A DNA stretch of 13,556 nucleotides from Eudoraea sp. (GCA_013042125.1 JABDQS010000043.1:1-13556), one strand, 5' to 3'. Numbered from the stretch's first letter, positions 1 through 6,544 are shown. Notes: generated by a model from the sequence alone, not told the origin. Numbers and translations: made by a program.

Positions 1-2
1 TA

Positions 3-491
3 CTATGCCTCTCCAAAGCCCTTACTGCCGGCTTATTGCCCATGGCAATAACAAGCTGTACCAATGAGATCTATGACGCCTTTTACGAGGATGAGATCGT
101 TAAAGGATTTTTTCATGGGCATACCTATACGGCAAATCCACTGGCATGCACAGCTGCCCGGGCTGCCCTGAAACTTTTGCGTTCTGCGGAAATTCAGGCG
201 GATATCAAAAGAATAGTAAATAGCCATCAGCAATTCGATAAAATTGTGAAGAAGCACCCCAATGTAGCAAGGACAAGACAGTTGGGCATAATCTATGCCT
301 TAGACCTAAAGATCCAGACAGACCGATATGGTACTATGCGGGACCAACTTTTCTCCCACTTTATGGAACAGGGTATTTTTTTAAGACCTTTGGGGAATAC
401 TATTTACGTACTGCCTCCCTATATTATTTCTGAACCTCAATTGCAAAAGGTTTATACCTCCATTTTGAGTGCTTTAGATCTTGTAGGATAA
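3..491 (+). CDS. bioA: Adenosylmethionine-8-amino-7-oxononanoate aminotransferase, 3' part (5' end outside window)
   Basis: C-terminal part of BioA, the PLP enzyme that transfers the amino group of S-adenosylmethionine to 8-amino-7-oxononanoate to make 7,8-diaminononanoate in biotin synthesis. The frame is open to the left edge. The first readable residues, LCLSKALTAGLLP, carry the class-III aminotransferase PLP lysine (codon 15-17). They are followed by TSCTNEIYDAF, then HGHTYTANPLACTAA, a strong BioA signature, and near the end FLRPLGNTIYVLPPY, whose Arg fits the carboxylate-binding Arg of the family. The ATG at 36 is internal, because the frame runs upstream of it through the PLP lysine. 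About 162 residues are visible. A ketoacyl synthase and bioB follow on the same strand, which supports the biotin assignment over another class-III aminotransferase. The family is certain; only the start is missing. Confidence 0.95.
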   Translation, partial: LCLSKALTAGLLPMAITSCTNEIYDAFYEDEIVKGFFHGHTYTANPLACTAARAALKLLRSAEIQADIKRIVNSHQQFDKIVKKHPNVARTRQLGIIYALDLKIQTDRYGTMRDQLFSHFMEQGIFLRPLGNTIYVLPPYIISEPQLQKVYTSILSALDLVG

Positions 492-590
492 ACCCGGACT
501 CATGGTTGTACCTCAACACCAAAGGATTTACAAACATCATGTGGAGAAAGAAGATGAGAAGCAGTATTTTTGTGCCAAAGTCTTAAATTT

Positions 591-1766
591 TTGATCAATC
601 CTATATCTATTGTTTCCATATTTTCTCTCTCTGCCCTGGGCAATGGGGAGGAAGAGGTTTGGAAGTCTTACCTCTCCCATCATCATAAGCTTAAAGAGAG
701 TATTTTCAATGGAGAATCTACCTACGTAGGTCCTTTATCGGAAGAAAATAAAAGCAAAATAGATGAGCTGCGTGTCGCAAACCCTGAATACAGGAAATTA
801 GATGATACCGTCTTATTTGCATTGTATGCAGCTCGGAATGCCGTGGTATCAGCAGGCTGGGAAAATGAAAAAGGAATAGGGGTTAACATCGGCTCTTCCA
901 GAGGTGCTACAGGGTTATTTGAGAATTATCATCAGGATTTTATTTCTGAAGGCAGAACAGTACCTATGGCGTCTCCGAGTACCACGCTTGGCAACATTTC
1001 CTCTTGGGTAGCACATGATCTGCAGACAACGGGTCCGGAGATATCTCATTCCATAACATGTTCAACGGCCTTGCATGCCTTGTTGAATGGAATAGCATGG
1101 ATCCAAAGTGGAATGACCGAAAAATTTCTTGTTGGCGGGAGTGAAGCACCCCTTACGTCTTTTACAATTGCACAGATGAAGGCATTAAAGATCTATTCTC
1201 AAGGGACTTCAGCATACCCTTCAAGAGCTTTGGATATGTCCAAGGTTAAGAACAGCATGGTCTTAGGTGAAGGTGCGGCGATGGCTTGTTTGGCGAAAAA
1301 TATTTCCGAAAGGAGTCTGGCTGTTATTGAAGGGGTAGGATATGCCACAGAACTGTTAGAGCATTCAGTGTCCATCTCTACCGAGGCAAGTTGTTTTCAG
1401 AGATCTATGAAAATGGCATTGGGAAGTCTTACGCCAAGTTCCGTGGACGTTATAGTAATGCACGCTCCGGGAACTCTGCAGGGAGATCTTTCAGAATATA
1501 AGGCCATTGAAAGGGTATTTGGCTCACATTTACCCTTATTAACTTCTAACAAATGGAAGACTGGGCATACCCTCGGCGCTTCTGGATTATTGAGTCTGGA
1601 AATGGCGATCCTGATGTTGCAACAACAGATCTTTATACCTGTGCCGTATAACAACAGAAAAGCAGAAAGCAAAGATATTCAAAGGATCATGGTGAATGCC
1701 GTGGGATTTGGAGGTAATGCAGTAAGTATCTTAATAAAGCATCCAAAAAAGCAGGATATCACATAG
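591..1766 (+). CDS. Beta-ketoacyl synthase (KAS, FabF-like) of the biotin locus
   Basis: Thiolase-fold condensing enzyme of about 391 residues, somewhat shorter than FabF (about 410). The catalytic triad can be read: Cys157 in SITCSTALHAL, His291 in VMHAPGTLQGD, and Lys321/His326 in SNKWKTGHTLGASG. GFGG near the C-terminus is also kept. Two usual motifs have drifted: HGTGT is HAPGT, and the RPFD segment reads SRALD. It lies between bioA and bioB, so I infer a role in making or extending the pimeloyl precursor of biotin rather than bulk fatty-acid synthesis. The sequence alone does not prove this. Start: no ATG fits. A TTG at 591 gives MINPISIVSIFSLSALG, which matches how KAS proteins begin. 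An in-frame TTG at 570 would add seven residues. The TTG at 591 overlaps the stop of a 30-codon open frame (502-594) as TTGA. Confidence 0.9.
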   Translation: MINPISIVSIFSLSALGNGEEEVWKSYLSHHHKLKESIFNGESTYVGPLSEENKSKIDELRVANPEYRKLDDTVLFALYAARNAVVSAGWENEKGIGVNIGSSRGATGLFENYHQDFISEGRTVPMASPSTTLGNISSWVAHDLQTTGPEISHSITCSTALHALLNGIAWIQSGMTEKFLVGGSEAPLTSFTIAQMKALKIYSQGTSAYPSRALDMSKVKNSMVLGEGAAMACLAKNISERSLAVIEGVGYATELLEHSVSISTEASCFQRSMKMALGSLTPSSVDVIVMHAPGTLQGDLSEYKAIERVFGSHLPLLTSNKWKTGHTLGASGLLSLEMAILMLQQQIFIPVPYNNRKAESKDIQRIMVNAVGFGGNAVSILIKHPKKQDIT

Positions 1767-1805
1767 AATAATGAACGATTGTTGTCACTATTTCAAAGGA
1801 TTCTC

Positions 1806-1813
1806 TATTTTTG
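1806..1813 (+). promoter_or_regulatory. Bacteroidota-type -7 promoter element upstream of bioB
   Basis: TATTTTTG fits the TAnnTTTG -7 consensus of the Bacteroidota primary sigma factor. TTG at 1782-1784, 21 bases upstream, is in reach for the -33 element. Transcription would begin near 1817, about 18 bases before the bioB ATG. This suggests that bioB can be transcribed separately from bioA and the ketoacyl synthase, although the gap is only 68 bases. Confidence 0.45.
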
Positions 1814-1834
1814 AAAAGGCCTTAAATTAGCTGT

Positions 1835-2926
1835 ATGAACGAAGAAAGACATAATTGGACCAAAGAGGAAATACTAGATATCTATAATCTTCCCATGATG
1901 GAGCTGCTTTATAAGGCGGCCACTATTCACAGAGAGCATCATGATCCTAATACTGTGCAGGTCTCAACGCTTTTGTCTATTAAAACAGGGGGATGTCCTG
2001 AAGACTGCGGATACTGTCCCCAGGCTGCCCGCTATCATACCGATATTGAAGGGAACGATCTTATGACCGTATCTCATGTAAAGGCACAGGCTTTGAGGGC
2101 CAAGGCCTCAGGTAGTTCCAGGGTATGTATGGGCGCCGCGTGGCGTAATGTAAAAGATGGACCAGAATTTGATCAGGTCCTGGAAATGGTCCGTACTATT
2201 AATAAGCTGGATATGGAGGTGTGTTGTACCTTAGGTATGCTTACAGAGAACCAGGCAAAACGCCTGGCTGAAGCAGGATTATATGCTTACAACCACAATC
2301 TGGATACATCAGAGGATTATTATAAGGATGTGATCTCAACAAGAGCCTTCCAGGATCGTCTTGACACTATAGATAATGTTAGAAAGAGTAACGTTACTGT
2401 ATGCAGTGGAGGTATCATTGGAATGGGTGAAGAACTTGAGGACCGCGCCGGGATGCTGGTGGCACTTGCTACATTAAATCCACAGCCGGAGTCTGTACCA
2501 ATAAATGCGTTGGTTGCCGTTGAAGGGACCCCCATGGAAGATATGGAACCCATCGCAATTTGGGATATGATCCGAATGGTAGCAACGACCCGTATTGTAA
2601 TGCCAAAAACCCAGGTAAGACTTTCGGCCGGCCGTACAGAGATGAGTCGGGAAGGACAGGCAATATGCTTCTTTGCCGGGGCAAATTCTATTTTTGCCGG
2701 GGACAAATTATTGACCACTCCAAACCCCGATGTTAATGAAGATATGGAGATGTTCAGGCTTTTAGGATTGCAACCTCAAAAGGCTTTTGAAAAAATGCCT
2801 CAACCGAAGACACTCAATAAAGAGGAGTCGCAATTTGAAGCGATAGGTGAGCGACCAAAATGGTCCAGACCAGGACATACCATTGAAAGGAATGAATTGG
2901 CCAAGCAGAAAGCAAAGTCTTCTTAG
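1835..2926 (+). CDS. bioB: Biotin synthase
   Basis: Radical SAM enzyme that inserts sulfur into dethiobiotin, the last step of biotin synthesis. It has 363 residues, slightly longer than E. coli BioB (346). The [4Fe-4S] motif CxxxCxxC is at Cys54, Cys58 and Cys61 within GGCPEDCGYCPQ. The [2Fe-2S] ligands are all present: Cys98 (RVCMGAAW), Cys130 (EVCCTLG), Cys190 (TVCSGGIIGMGE) and Arg262 (RLSAGR). These line up with E. coli Cys97, Cys128, Cys188 and Arg260. The C-terminal 25 or so residues are polar and charged and look like a simple tail. The start is an ATG at 1835, giving MNEERHNW, with no Shine-Dalgarno site, as usual in this phylum. It follows the ketoacyl synthase by 68 bases and probably also has its own promoter. 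Confidence 0.98.
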   Translation: MNEERHNWTKEEILDIYNLPMMELLYKAATIHREHHDPNTVQVSTLLSIKTGGCPEDCGYCPQAARYHTDIEGNDLMTVSHVKAQALRAKASGSSRVCMGAAWRNVKDGPEFDQVLEMVRTINKLDMEVCCTLGMLTENQAKRLAEAGLYAYNHNLDTSEDYYKDVISTRAFQDRLDTIDNVRKSNVTVCSGGIIGMGEELEDRAGMLVALATLNPQPESVPINALVAVEGTPMEDMEPIAIWDMIRMVATTRIVMPKTQVRLSAGRTEMSREGQAICFFAGANSIFAGDKLLTTPNPDVNEDMEMFRLLGLQPQKAFEKMPQPKTLNKEESQFEAIGERPKWSRPGHTIERNELAKQKAKSS

Positions 2927-2982
2927 GTCTACCACGGAAAAGTACTTTCACGAAGATTTATTACCAGATAATTTCGATTTTA

Positions 2983-2990
2983 TACCTTTG
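2983..2990 (+). promoter_or_regulatory. -7 promoter element of the FIH-like oxygenase gene
   Basis: TACCTTTG is an exact match to TAnnTTTG and lies in the 87-base gap after bioB. The predicted start of transcription is near 2994, about 20 bases before the TTG start at 3014. No TTG is visible at the -33 position (only TTTA at 2957-2960), so the match rests on the -7 box. Confidence 0.5.
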
Positions 2991-3013
2991 GGGGTTGATT
3001 AAATGCTAGCTTA

Positions 3014-3880
3014 TTGAAGTTAATTGAGATACCAAGAGTTCCTACTCTTACAAAAGATCAGTTCCTGAGAGATTTCTTAAGGCCACAAAAACCTGTGGTC
3101 ATAGAGAAGTTTATAGTGGATTGGCCTGCGTATTCCAAATGGGATTTTGATTACATCAAGGAAATTGCCGGGGAGAAAATGGTGCCGCTTTATGACGACA
3201 GACCGGTAGACCATAAAGAAGGGTTTAATCAACCGCACGCCACTATGAAGATGAAAGAGTATGTAGATCTTTTGTTAAAGGAACCTACCAAATACCGGAT
3301 CTTTCTTTGGAATGTGATGAAAGAAGTTCCGGAACTTCAAAAGGACTTCAACTTTCCGGAATTTGGAATACCTATAATGAAGTCCCTTCCCATGTTATTT
3401 TTTGGTGGAACGGATTCACATACCTTTATGCATTACGATATTGATCTGGCGAATATTTTCCATTTCCACTTCGCTGGTACAAAGGATTGTATTCTTTTTC
3501 CCCAAACCGAAAATAAATACCTTTATAAGATACCACATTCGCTTATTACACACGAGTCGATCGACTTTTCTAATCCGGATTATAAACGATGGCCTGCATT
3601 GAAATTCGCAACCGGGTACAAAACTCAGTTAAATCACGGAGAAGTGTTGTATATGCCTGAGGGGTACTGGCACTATATGAAATATAGATCACCCGGATTT
3701 TCAATGAGTCTTAGGTCGGTAGCAAGAAACCCCCTTCATTTGAGCAAGGCAATATACAACGTGCTTTTCATGCGTTACTTTGACAATGGGATGCGGCGCT
3801 TACGCGGAAAGCAATGGATAGAATGGAAGAATCAACAGGCCATAGAGCGCACAAAAAGGAATATTGAATCAATGGCCTAA
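3014..3880 (+). CDS. FIH-like cupin_8/JmjC-type Fe(II)/2-oxoglutarate oxygenase
   Basis: Cupin-like protein of 288 residues with the layout of factor-inhibiting-HIF/JmjC hydroxylases. The iron ligands are readable: His140 and Asp142 (MHYDIDLANIFHFHF) and the distal His220 (YMPEGYWHYMK). Lys157 in GTKDCILFP matches the 2-oxoglutarate-binding Lys of FIH, which sits in a closely similar segment. The N-terminus (RPQKPVVIEKFIVDWPA) is typical of Cupin_8 proteins, and the C-terminus is a basic helical tail. The substrate is unknown. Family members hydroxylate protein side chains, so a protein target is the best guess, but this is inference. The start is a TTG at 3014 giving MKLIEIPRVP; the ATG at 3003 is in another frame and stops after four codons. 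The gene faces recX with only 12 bases between the stops. There is no obvious functional link to biotin. Confidence 0.87.
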   Translation: MKLIEIPRVPTLTKDQFLRDFLRPQKPVVIEKFIVDWPAYSKWDFDYIKEIAGEKMVPLYDDRPVDHKEGFNQPHATMKMKEYVDLLLKEPTKYRIFLWNVMKEVPELQKDFNFPEFGIPIMKSLPMLFFGGTDSHTFMHYDIDLANIFHFHFAGTKDCILFPQTENKYLYKIPHSLITHESIDFSNPDYKRWPALKFATGYKTQLNHGEVLYMPEGYWHYMKYRSPGFSMSLRSVARNPLHLSKAIYNVLFMRYFDNGMRRLRGKQWIEWKNQQAIERTKRNIESMA

Positions 3881-3892
3881 TTGCAGATACTC

Positions 3893-4369
3893 TCAATTGG
3901 GAATAAGCGTAAAAACTTGTTCATACACTAATGAACTTTCCCAACCACGATACAGGAGATAATCGGCAAGTTTTCTTTTTTGCACTTCAATTTCCTTCCC
4001 TTTTAATTGGGCAAGTTTCTTTTTCGCCAGCGTTTCCAGGGAACTTACATAGGAGGCATCATCTATTTCTTTAAGGGCAATTTTGATATTGACAGGCGAA
4101 AGATTCCGTTTTTTTAGTTCTTGTTTTATTCGGATACGCCCCCAATGTTTTTGCTTAAATTTTCCACGGGCATAATTACGGGCAAAGCGTTCTTCGTTGA
4201 GATAATCTAGTTGAATCAGATGACCCATGATATGGTCTATGGCTTCCGGGATCATGCTCATTTGCTTTAATTTCAGCAACACTTCCTGATGACACCGGTC
4301 CTGATAGGCGCAAAAAAATTCAAGTTTTTTTGTCGCTTCAGAAAGAGTATATGATGGTTTTTTGACCAT
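3893..4369 (-). CDS. recX: RecX family regulator of RecA
   Basis: RecX binds RecA filaments and limits their activity in recombination and the SOS response. The 158-residue protein is almost all helical and basic, close to the usual RecX length (about 150-170). It shows the repeated three-helix pattern, with family-like segments LIQLDYLNEERFARNYARGK (about residues 51-70) and WGRIRIKQELKKRNLS (about 76-91). The central DYLNEERFA motif is the best-conserved stretch of the family. The ATG at 4369 is preceded almost directly by a TAnnTTTG box, so the mRNA may be nearly leaderless. The RNase G gene lies upstream on the same strand, separated by 51 bases that hold a strong terminator, so recX is probably transcribed on its own. 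recA is not in the window. Confidence 0.87.
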   Translation of the reverse strand: MVKKPSYTLSEATKKLEFFCAYQDRCHQEVLLKLKQMSMIPEAIDHIMGHLIQLDYLNEERFARNYARGKFKQKHWGRIRIKQELKKRNLSPVNIKIALKEIDDASYVSSLETLAKKKLAQLKGKEIEVQKRKLADYLLYRGWESSLVYEQVFTLIPN

Positions 4370-4373
4370 TTAT

Positions 4374-4381
4374 CAAAGGTA
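4374..4381 (-). promoter_or_regulatory. -7 promoter element abutting the recX start codon
   Basis: On the minus strand this reads TACCTTTG, an exact TAnnTTTG match identical to the box at 2983-2990. Only four bases separate it from the recX ATG (4367-4369), so the expected transcription start falls at or just beside the start codon. The -33 position would lie inside the terminator hairpin at 4389-4422, where no TTG is seen. Confidence 0.45.
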
Positions 4382-4388
4382 CTAAAAC

Positions 4389-4422
4389 AAAAAAAGCGAC
4401 TTCTTTTGAAGCCGCTTTTTTT
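4389..4422 (-). terminator. Intrinsic terminator of the RNase G gene
   Basis: Read on the minus strand this is A7-GCG-g-CTTC, a four-base loop, then GAAG-t-CGC-T7. The stem is near perfect with one internal mismatch, and a seven-T tract forms its 3' arm. It is symmetrical enough to work in both directions. The TAA stop codon of the RNase gene (4421-4423) lies inside the first arm, so the 3' untranslated region is essentially the hairpin itself. Confidence 0.85.
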
Positions 4423-5968
4423 AGGTAATGTCCTTTCCGTCTTTATCTTTAAAATGGTATTCCAGATAGGTATAAGCATCTCTTGGCTGGATCTTTATCC
4501 ACTTCTTATGTTCCATAAACCATTTGGAACGTATAGATGGAAATCCTTTTGTTAGGTAAGCTGCAATAAACGGATGTGTATTTAAAAATATCCCTTTATC
4601 CTTAGAAGTACCTTTCAAAATATGTTCAAGATCATCATTGATCTTTTCTATCAGCACTATGGGAGCTTCTACCTCCTGATTACTACCACTGGGGTTTTCC
4701 TCAGTGGTCTTGATATTAACTTCCGGCCTTACTCGTTGTCTGGTAATTTGAACCAGACCAAACTTGCTAGGGGGTAATATCTTATGCTTGGCTCTGTCGT
4801 CTTTCATCTCATTTCTAAGATGATCGAACAACTTTTTTCTATGAACAGATTTTATCATATCGATAAAGTCGATTACGATAATTCCTCCCATATCTCGCAG
4901 GCGTAACTGCCTTGCAATTTCGGCTGCTGCCAGCATATTCACCTCAAGGGCCGTATCTTCCTGGTTATTGGCTTTATTAGATCTGTTGCCGCTATTGACA
5001 TCAATAACATGCAACGCTTCTGTGTGTTCAATAACCAAATAGGCTCCTTTACTCATAGACGCTGTACGCCCAAATGAGGTTTTGATCTGTCTGTCGATCC
5101 CAAATTTTTCAAAAATAGGGACGGTTGAACTGTACAACTTTACAATGGATTCTTTGTCGGGTGCAATCTCATGCACATAATCCTTCAGTTGGGTATAAAG
5201 CGTTTCATCATCCACATGGATACCGGTAAAGGTGTCATTAAAAACATCTCTTAATATCGAAGAGGCTCTATTGACCTCTACCAATACTTTGGACGGAGTG
5301 CGTGCTCTATACAATTTCTTACACATTGCTGTCCATTTGTTCAGCAAGTTTTGAAGATCCTTATCCAGTTCTGCTACTTTTTTGCCTTCTGCAACGGTTC
5401 TTATAATAACACCAAATCCTTTTGGCTTTATACTTTTTACAAGTCTTTTAAGCCGATCCTTTTCTTCGCTGCTTTCTATTTTTTGAGAAACAGAAACGCG
5501 TTCGGAAAAAGGGACCATTACCAAATACCTACCCGCTATAGAAAGTTCTGAACTTATCCGGGGTCCTTTGGTGGAAATGGGTTCTTTAACTATTTGAACC
5601 AGAAGTGATTGATTTGCCTTCACCACATTATTTATGGCGCCATGCTTATCAATATCTTTTTCAAATGGAAAATTTTTAAGGGAATAATCTCTCAATTTCC
5701 CTGTACTTACTCTTTTAACAAACTTCAACATAGAAGATAATTGAGGGCCGAGATCATGATAATGCAAAAATGCATCTTTCTCGTACCCTACGTTAACAAA
5801 GGCTGCGTTTAGCCCTGTTACCGGTTTTCGGATCTTGGCGATAAGAATATCCCCAACATTGAAATTATGATCGTTTTCATCTTTGTGAAGTTCAATGAGT
5901 TTTCCATCTTTTACTAAGGCAAAATCGACGGCAACGGAATTGGATCTTACGATTAATTCTCTATTCAC
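4421..5968 (-). CDS. rng: Ribonuclease G/E family endoribonuclease
   Basis: Single-strand-specific endoribonuclease for rRNA maturation and mRNA decay. It has 515 residues from the GTG at 5968. An S1-type RNA-binding domain lies at about 33-125 (VGDILIAKIRKPVTGLNAAF, VNVGYEKDAFLHYHD). The RNase H-like/DNase I-like catalytic core carries the two metal-binding aspartates, Asp323 (HVIDVNSGNRS) and Asp367 (IIVIDFIDM), and ITRQRVRPE follows. The zinc-link motif CPxC that ties RNase E/G dimers together is missing: the whole protein has one cysteine, in AMCKK near residue 216. Homologous C-terminal text resumes at HPFIAAYLTKG. No extended RNase E scaffold is present. Start: the GTG gives MNRELIVRS, typical of the family; an in-frame TTG at 5977 would add three residues; no ATG is available. 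A hairpin lies just upstream and a strong terminator just downstream. Confidence 0.93.
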   Translation of the reverse strand: MNRELIVRSNSVAVDFALVKDGKLIELHKDENDHNFNVGDILIAKIRKPVTGLNAAFVNVGYEKDAFLHYHDLGPQLSSMLKFVKRVSTGKLRDYSLKNFPFEKDIDKHGAINNVVKANQSLLVQIVKEPISTKGPRISSELSIAGRYLVMVPFSERVSVSQKIESSEEKDRLKRLVKSIKPKGFGVIIRTVAEGKKVAELDKDLQNLLNKWTAMCKKLYRARTPSKVLVEVNRASSILRDVFNDTFTGIHVDDETLYTQLKDYVHEIAPDKESIVKLYSSTVPIFEKFGIDRQIKTSFGRTASMSKGAYLVIEHTEALHVIDVNSGNRSNKANNQEDTALEVNMLAAAEIARQLRLRDMGGIIVIDFIDMIKSVHRKKLFDHLRNEMKDDRAKHKILPPSKFGLVQITRQRVRPEVNIKTTEENPSGSNQEVEAPIVLIEKINDDLEHILKGTSKDKGIFLNTHPFIAAYLTKGFPSIRSKWFMEHKKWIKIQPRDAYTYLEYHFKDKDGKDIT

Positions 5969-5982
5969 CTGAATCAATTTAT

Positions 5983-6001
5983 ATTCCGCAATAGGCGGAA
6001 T
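5983..6001 (-). promoter_or_regulatory. Hairpin in the 5' leader of the RNase G gene
   Basis: A perfect 7-bp inverted repeat, ATTCCGC / GCGGAAT with a five-base loop, lies 14 bases upstream of the GTG start (5 bases from the alternative TTG). It is the only GC-rich element in this 134-base gap and has no T-tract, so it is not a terminator. A role in feedback control of the RNase mRNA, as known for the rne leader in E. coli, is possible but only inferred. No TAnnTTTG promoter was found in the gap. Confidence 0.4.
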
Positions 6002-6079
6002 GGATTAAACATTAGTTGTTACAGGTTGTATTAACCCGTCGAAATCCTTTTTAGAATTTCTATGTCAATGAACGTATTA

Positions 6080-6108
6080 AAATGAAAAAGTAGTCATTGT
6101 AACTACTT
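6080..6108 (-). terminator. Likely intrinsic terminator after the 29-residue basic gene
   Basis: Minus-strand reading gives AAGTAGT, a seven-base loop, ACTACTT, then a T-rich run TTTCATTTT. The stem is perfect but AT-rich (two G/C pairs), so it is a modest terminator. The stop codon (6103-6105) lies inside the first stem arm. It would separate the HU/small-gene transcript from the RNase G gene. Confidence 0.5.
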
Positions 6109-6192
6109 CTTCTTGTGGCGGTTGGCTCTTCTGCGTTTTTTTCGCTTGTGTGTGGCCACCTTATGTCTCTTTCTTTTTTTACCACTCGGCAT
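6103..6192 (-). CDS. 29-residue extremely basic protein, mS38/bS22-like (AURKAIP1/COX24-type) candidate ribosomal protein
   Basis: A short open frame with an ATG at 6192 and TAG stop at 6103-6105. The product begins MPSGKKRKRHKVATHKRKK and ends RRRANRHKKK. Twenty of 29 residues are Lys, Arg or His, and none is acidic. Such composition, with the HKRKKRRR-NRHK pattern, resembles the COX24/AURKAIP1 C-terminal family, which includes mitochondrial mS38 and the small mycobacterial ribosomal protein bS22 near the decoding centre. I therefore infer a small ribosome-bound protein; this rests on pattern memory rather than a search. It lies 24 bases downstream of the HU gene on the same strand, so the two are probably co-transcribed, and a hairpin terminator begins within its stop codon region. 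It is short enough to be missed by automatic annotation. Confidence 0.75.
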   Translation of the reverse strand: MPSGKKRKRHKVATHKRKKRRRANRHKKK

Positions 6193-6216
6193 AAAACTCT
6201 GCTTTTATTTTTGTTA

Positions 6217-6507
6217 TTATTTAACTTCTACGTTACTTTTTACTCCTTCAACAAAAACCTTTGCGGGTTTAAAGGCCGGAATGTTGTGAGCAGGTATTTT
6301 AATCGTTGTATTTTTCGAAATATTCCTACCTGTTTTTTCTGCTCGTGTTTTAATAATAAAACTACCAAAACCTCTTAGGTATACATTATCACCATTCTCG
6401 AGCGATGTTTTAACCTCCTCCATAAATGTTTCTACAGTGGCTTGTACATCACCTTTTTCTATTCCCAATTTTTCTGAGATTTTAGATACGATATCTGCTT
6501 TCGTCAT
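6217..6507 (-). CDS. HU/IHF family DNA-binding protein
   Basis: Nucleoid protein of 96 residues, slightly longer than E. coli HU (90). The helical dimerisation part (MTKADIVSKISEKLGI) is followed by the GFGSF turn at 46-50. The DNA-binding beta-arm is TGRNISKNTTIKIPAHNIPA at 59-78, then FKPAKVF. The intercalating proline at position 63 of most HU and IHF proteins is Ile here; the GRNISKNTT arm is, from memory, common in Bacteroidota HU proteins. The C-terminus carries a short extra tail (about seven residues). The ATG at 6507 is clear, and a TAnnTTTG box lies 37 bases upstream. It is divergent from mutY across a 121-base AT-rich gap. The name hup could apply, but HU and IHF subtypes cannot be told apart here. 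Confidence 0.95.
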   Translation of the reverse strand: MTKADIVSKISEKLGIEKGDVQATVETFMEEVKTSLENGDNVYLRGFGSFIIKTRAEKTGRNISKNTTIKIPAHNIPAFKPAKVFVEGVKSNVEVK

Positions 6508-6544
6508 GCTTATTTTTACTTAATCTGTTATTTTTTCAGGCCTG

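Noticed and set aside
36..38. ATG at 36 as the start of a separate short gene
   Set aside because: The frame continues upstream to the window edge with the BioA PLP lysine, so this Met is internal.
2320..2718. 132-codon open frame on the minus strand inside bioB
   Set aside because: It lies wholly antisense to a perfect bioB, shows no family motif, and has no promoter-like box or own spacing. It is a codon-usage shadow.
6115..6378. 87-codon plus-strand frame spanning the small basic gene and HU
   Set aside because: The HU frame is certain and the small basic frame is a better explanation; this product is a Phe/Lys-rich shadow without motifs.
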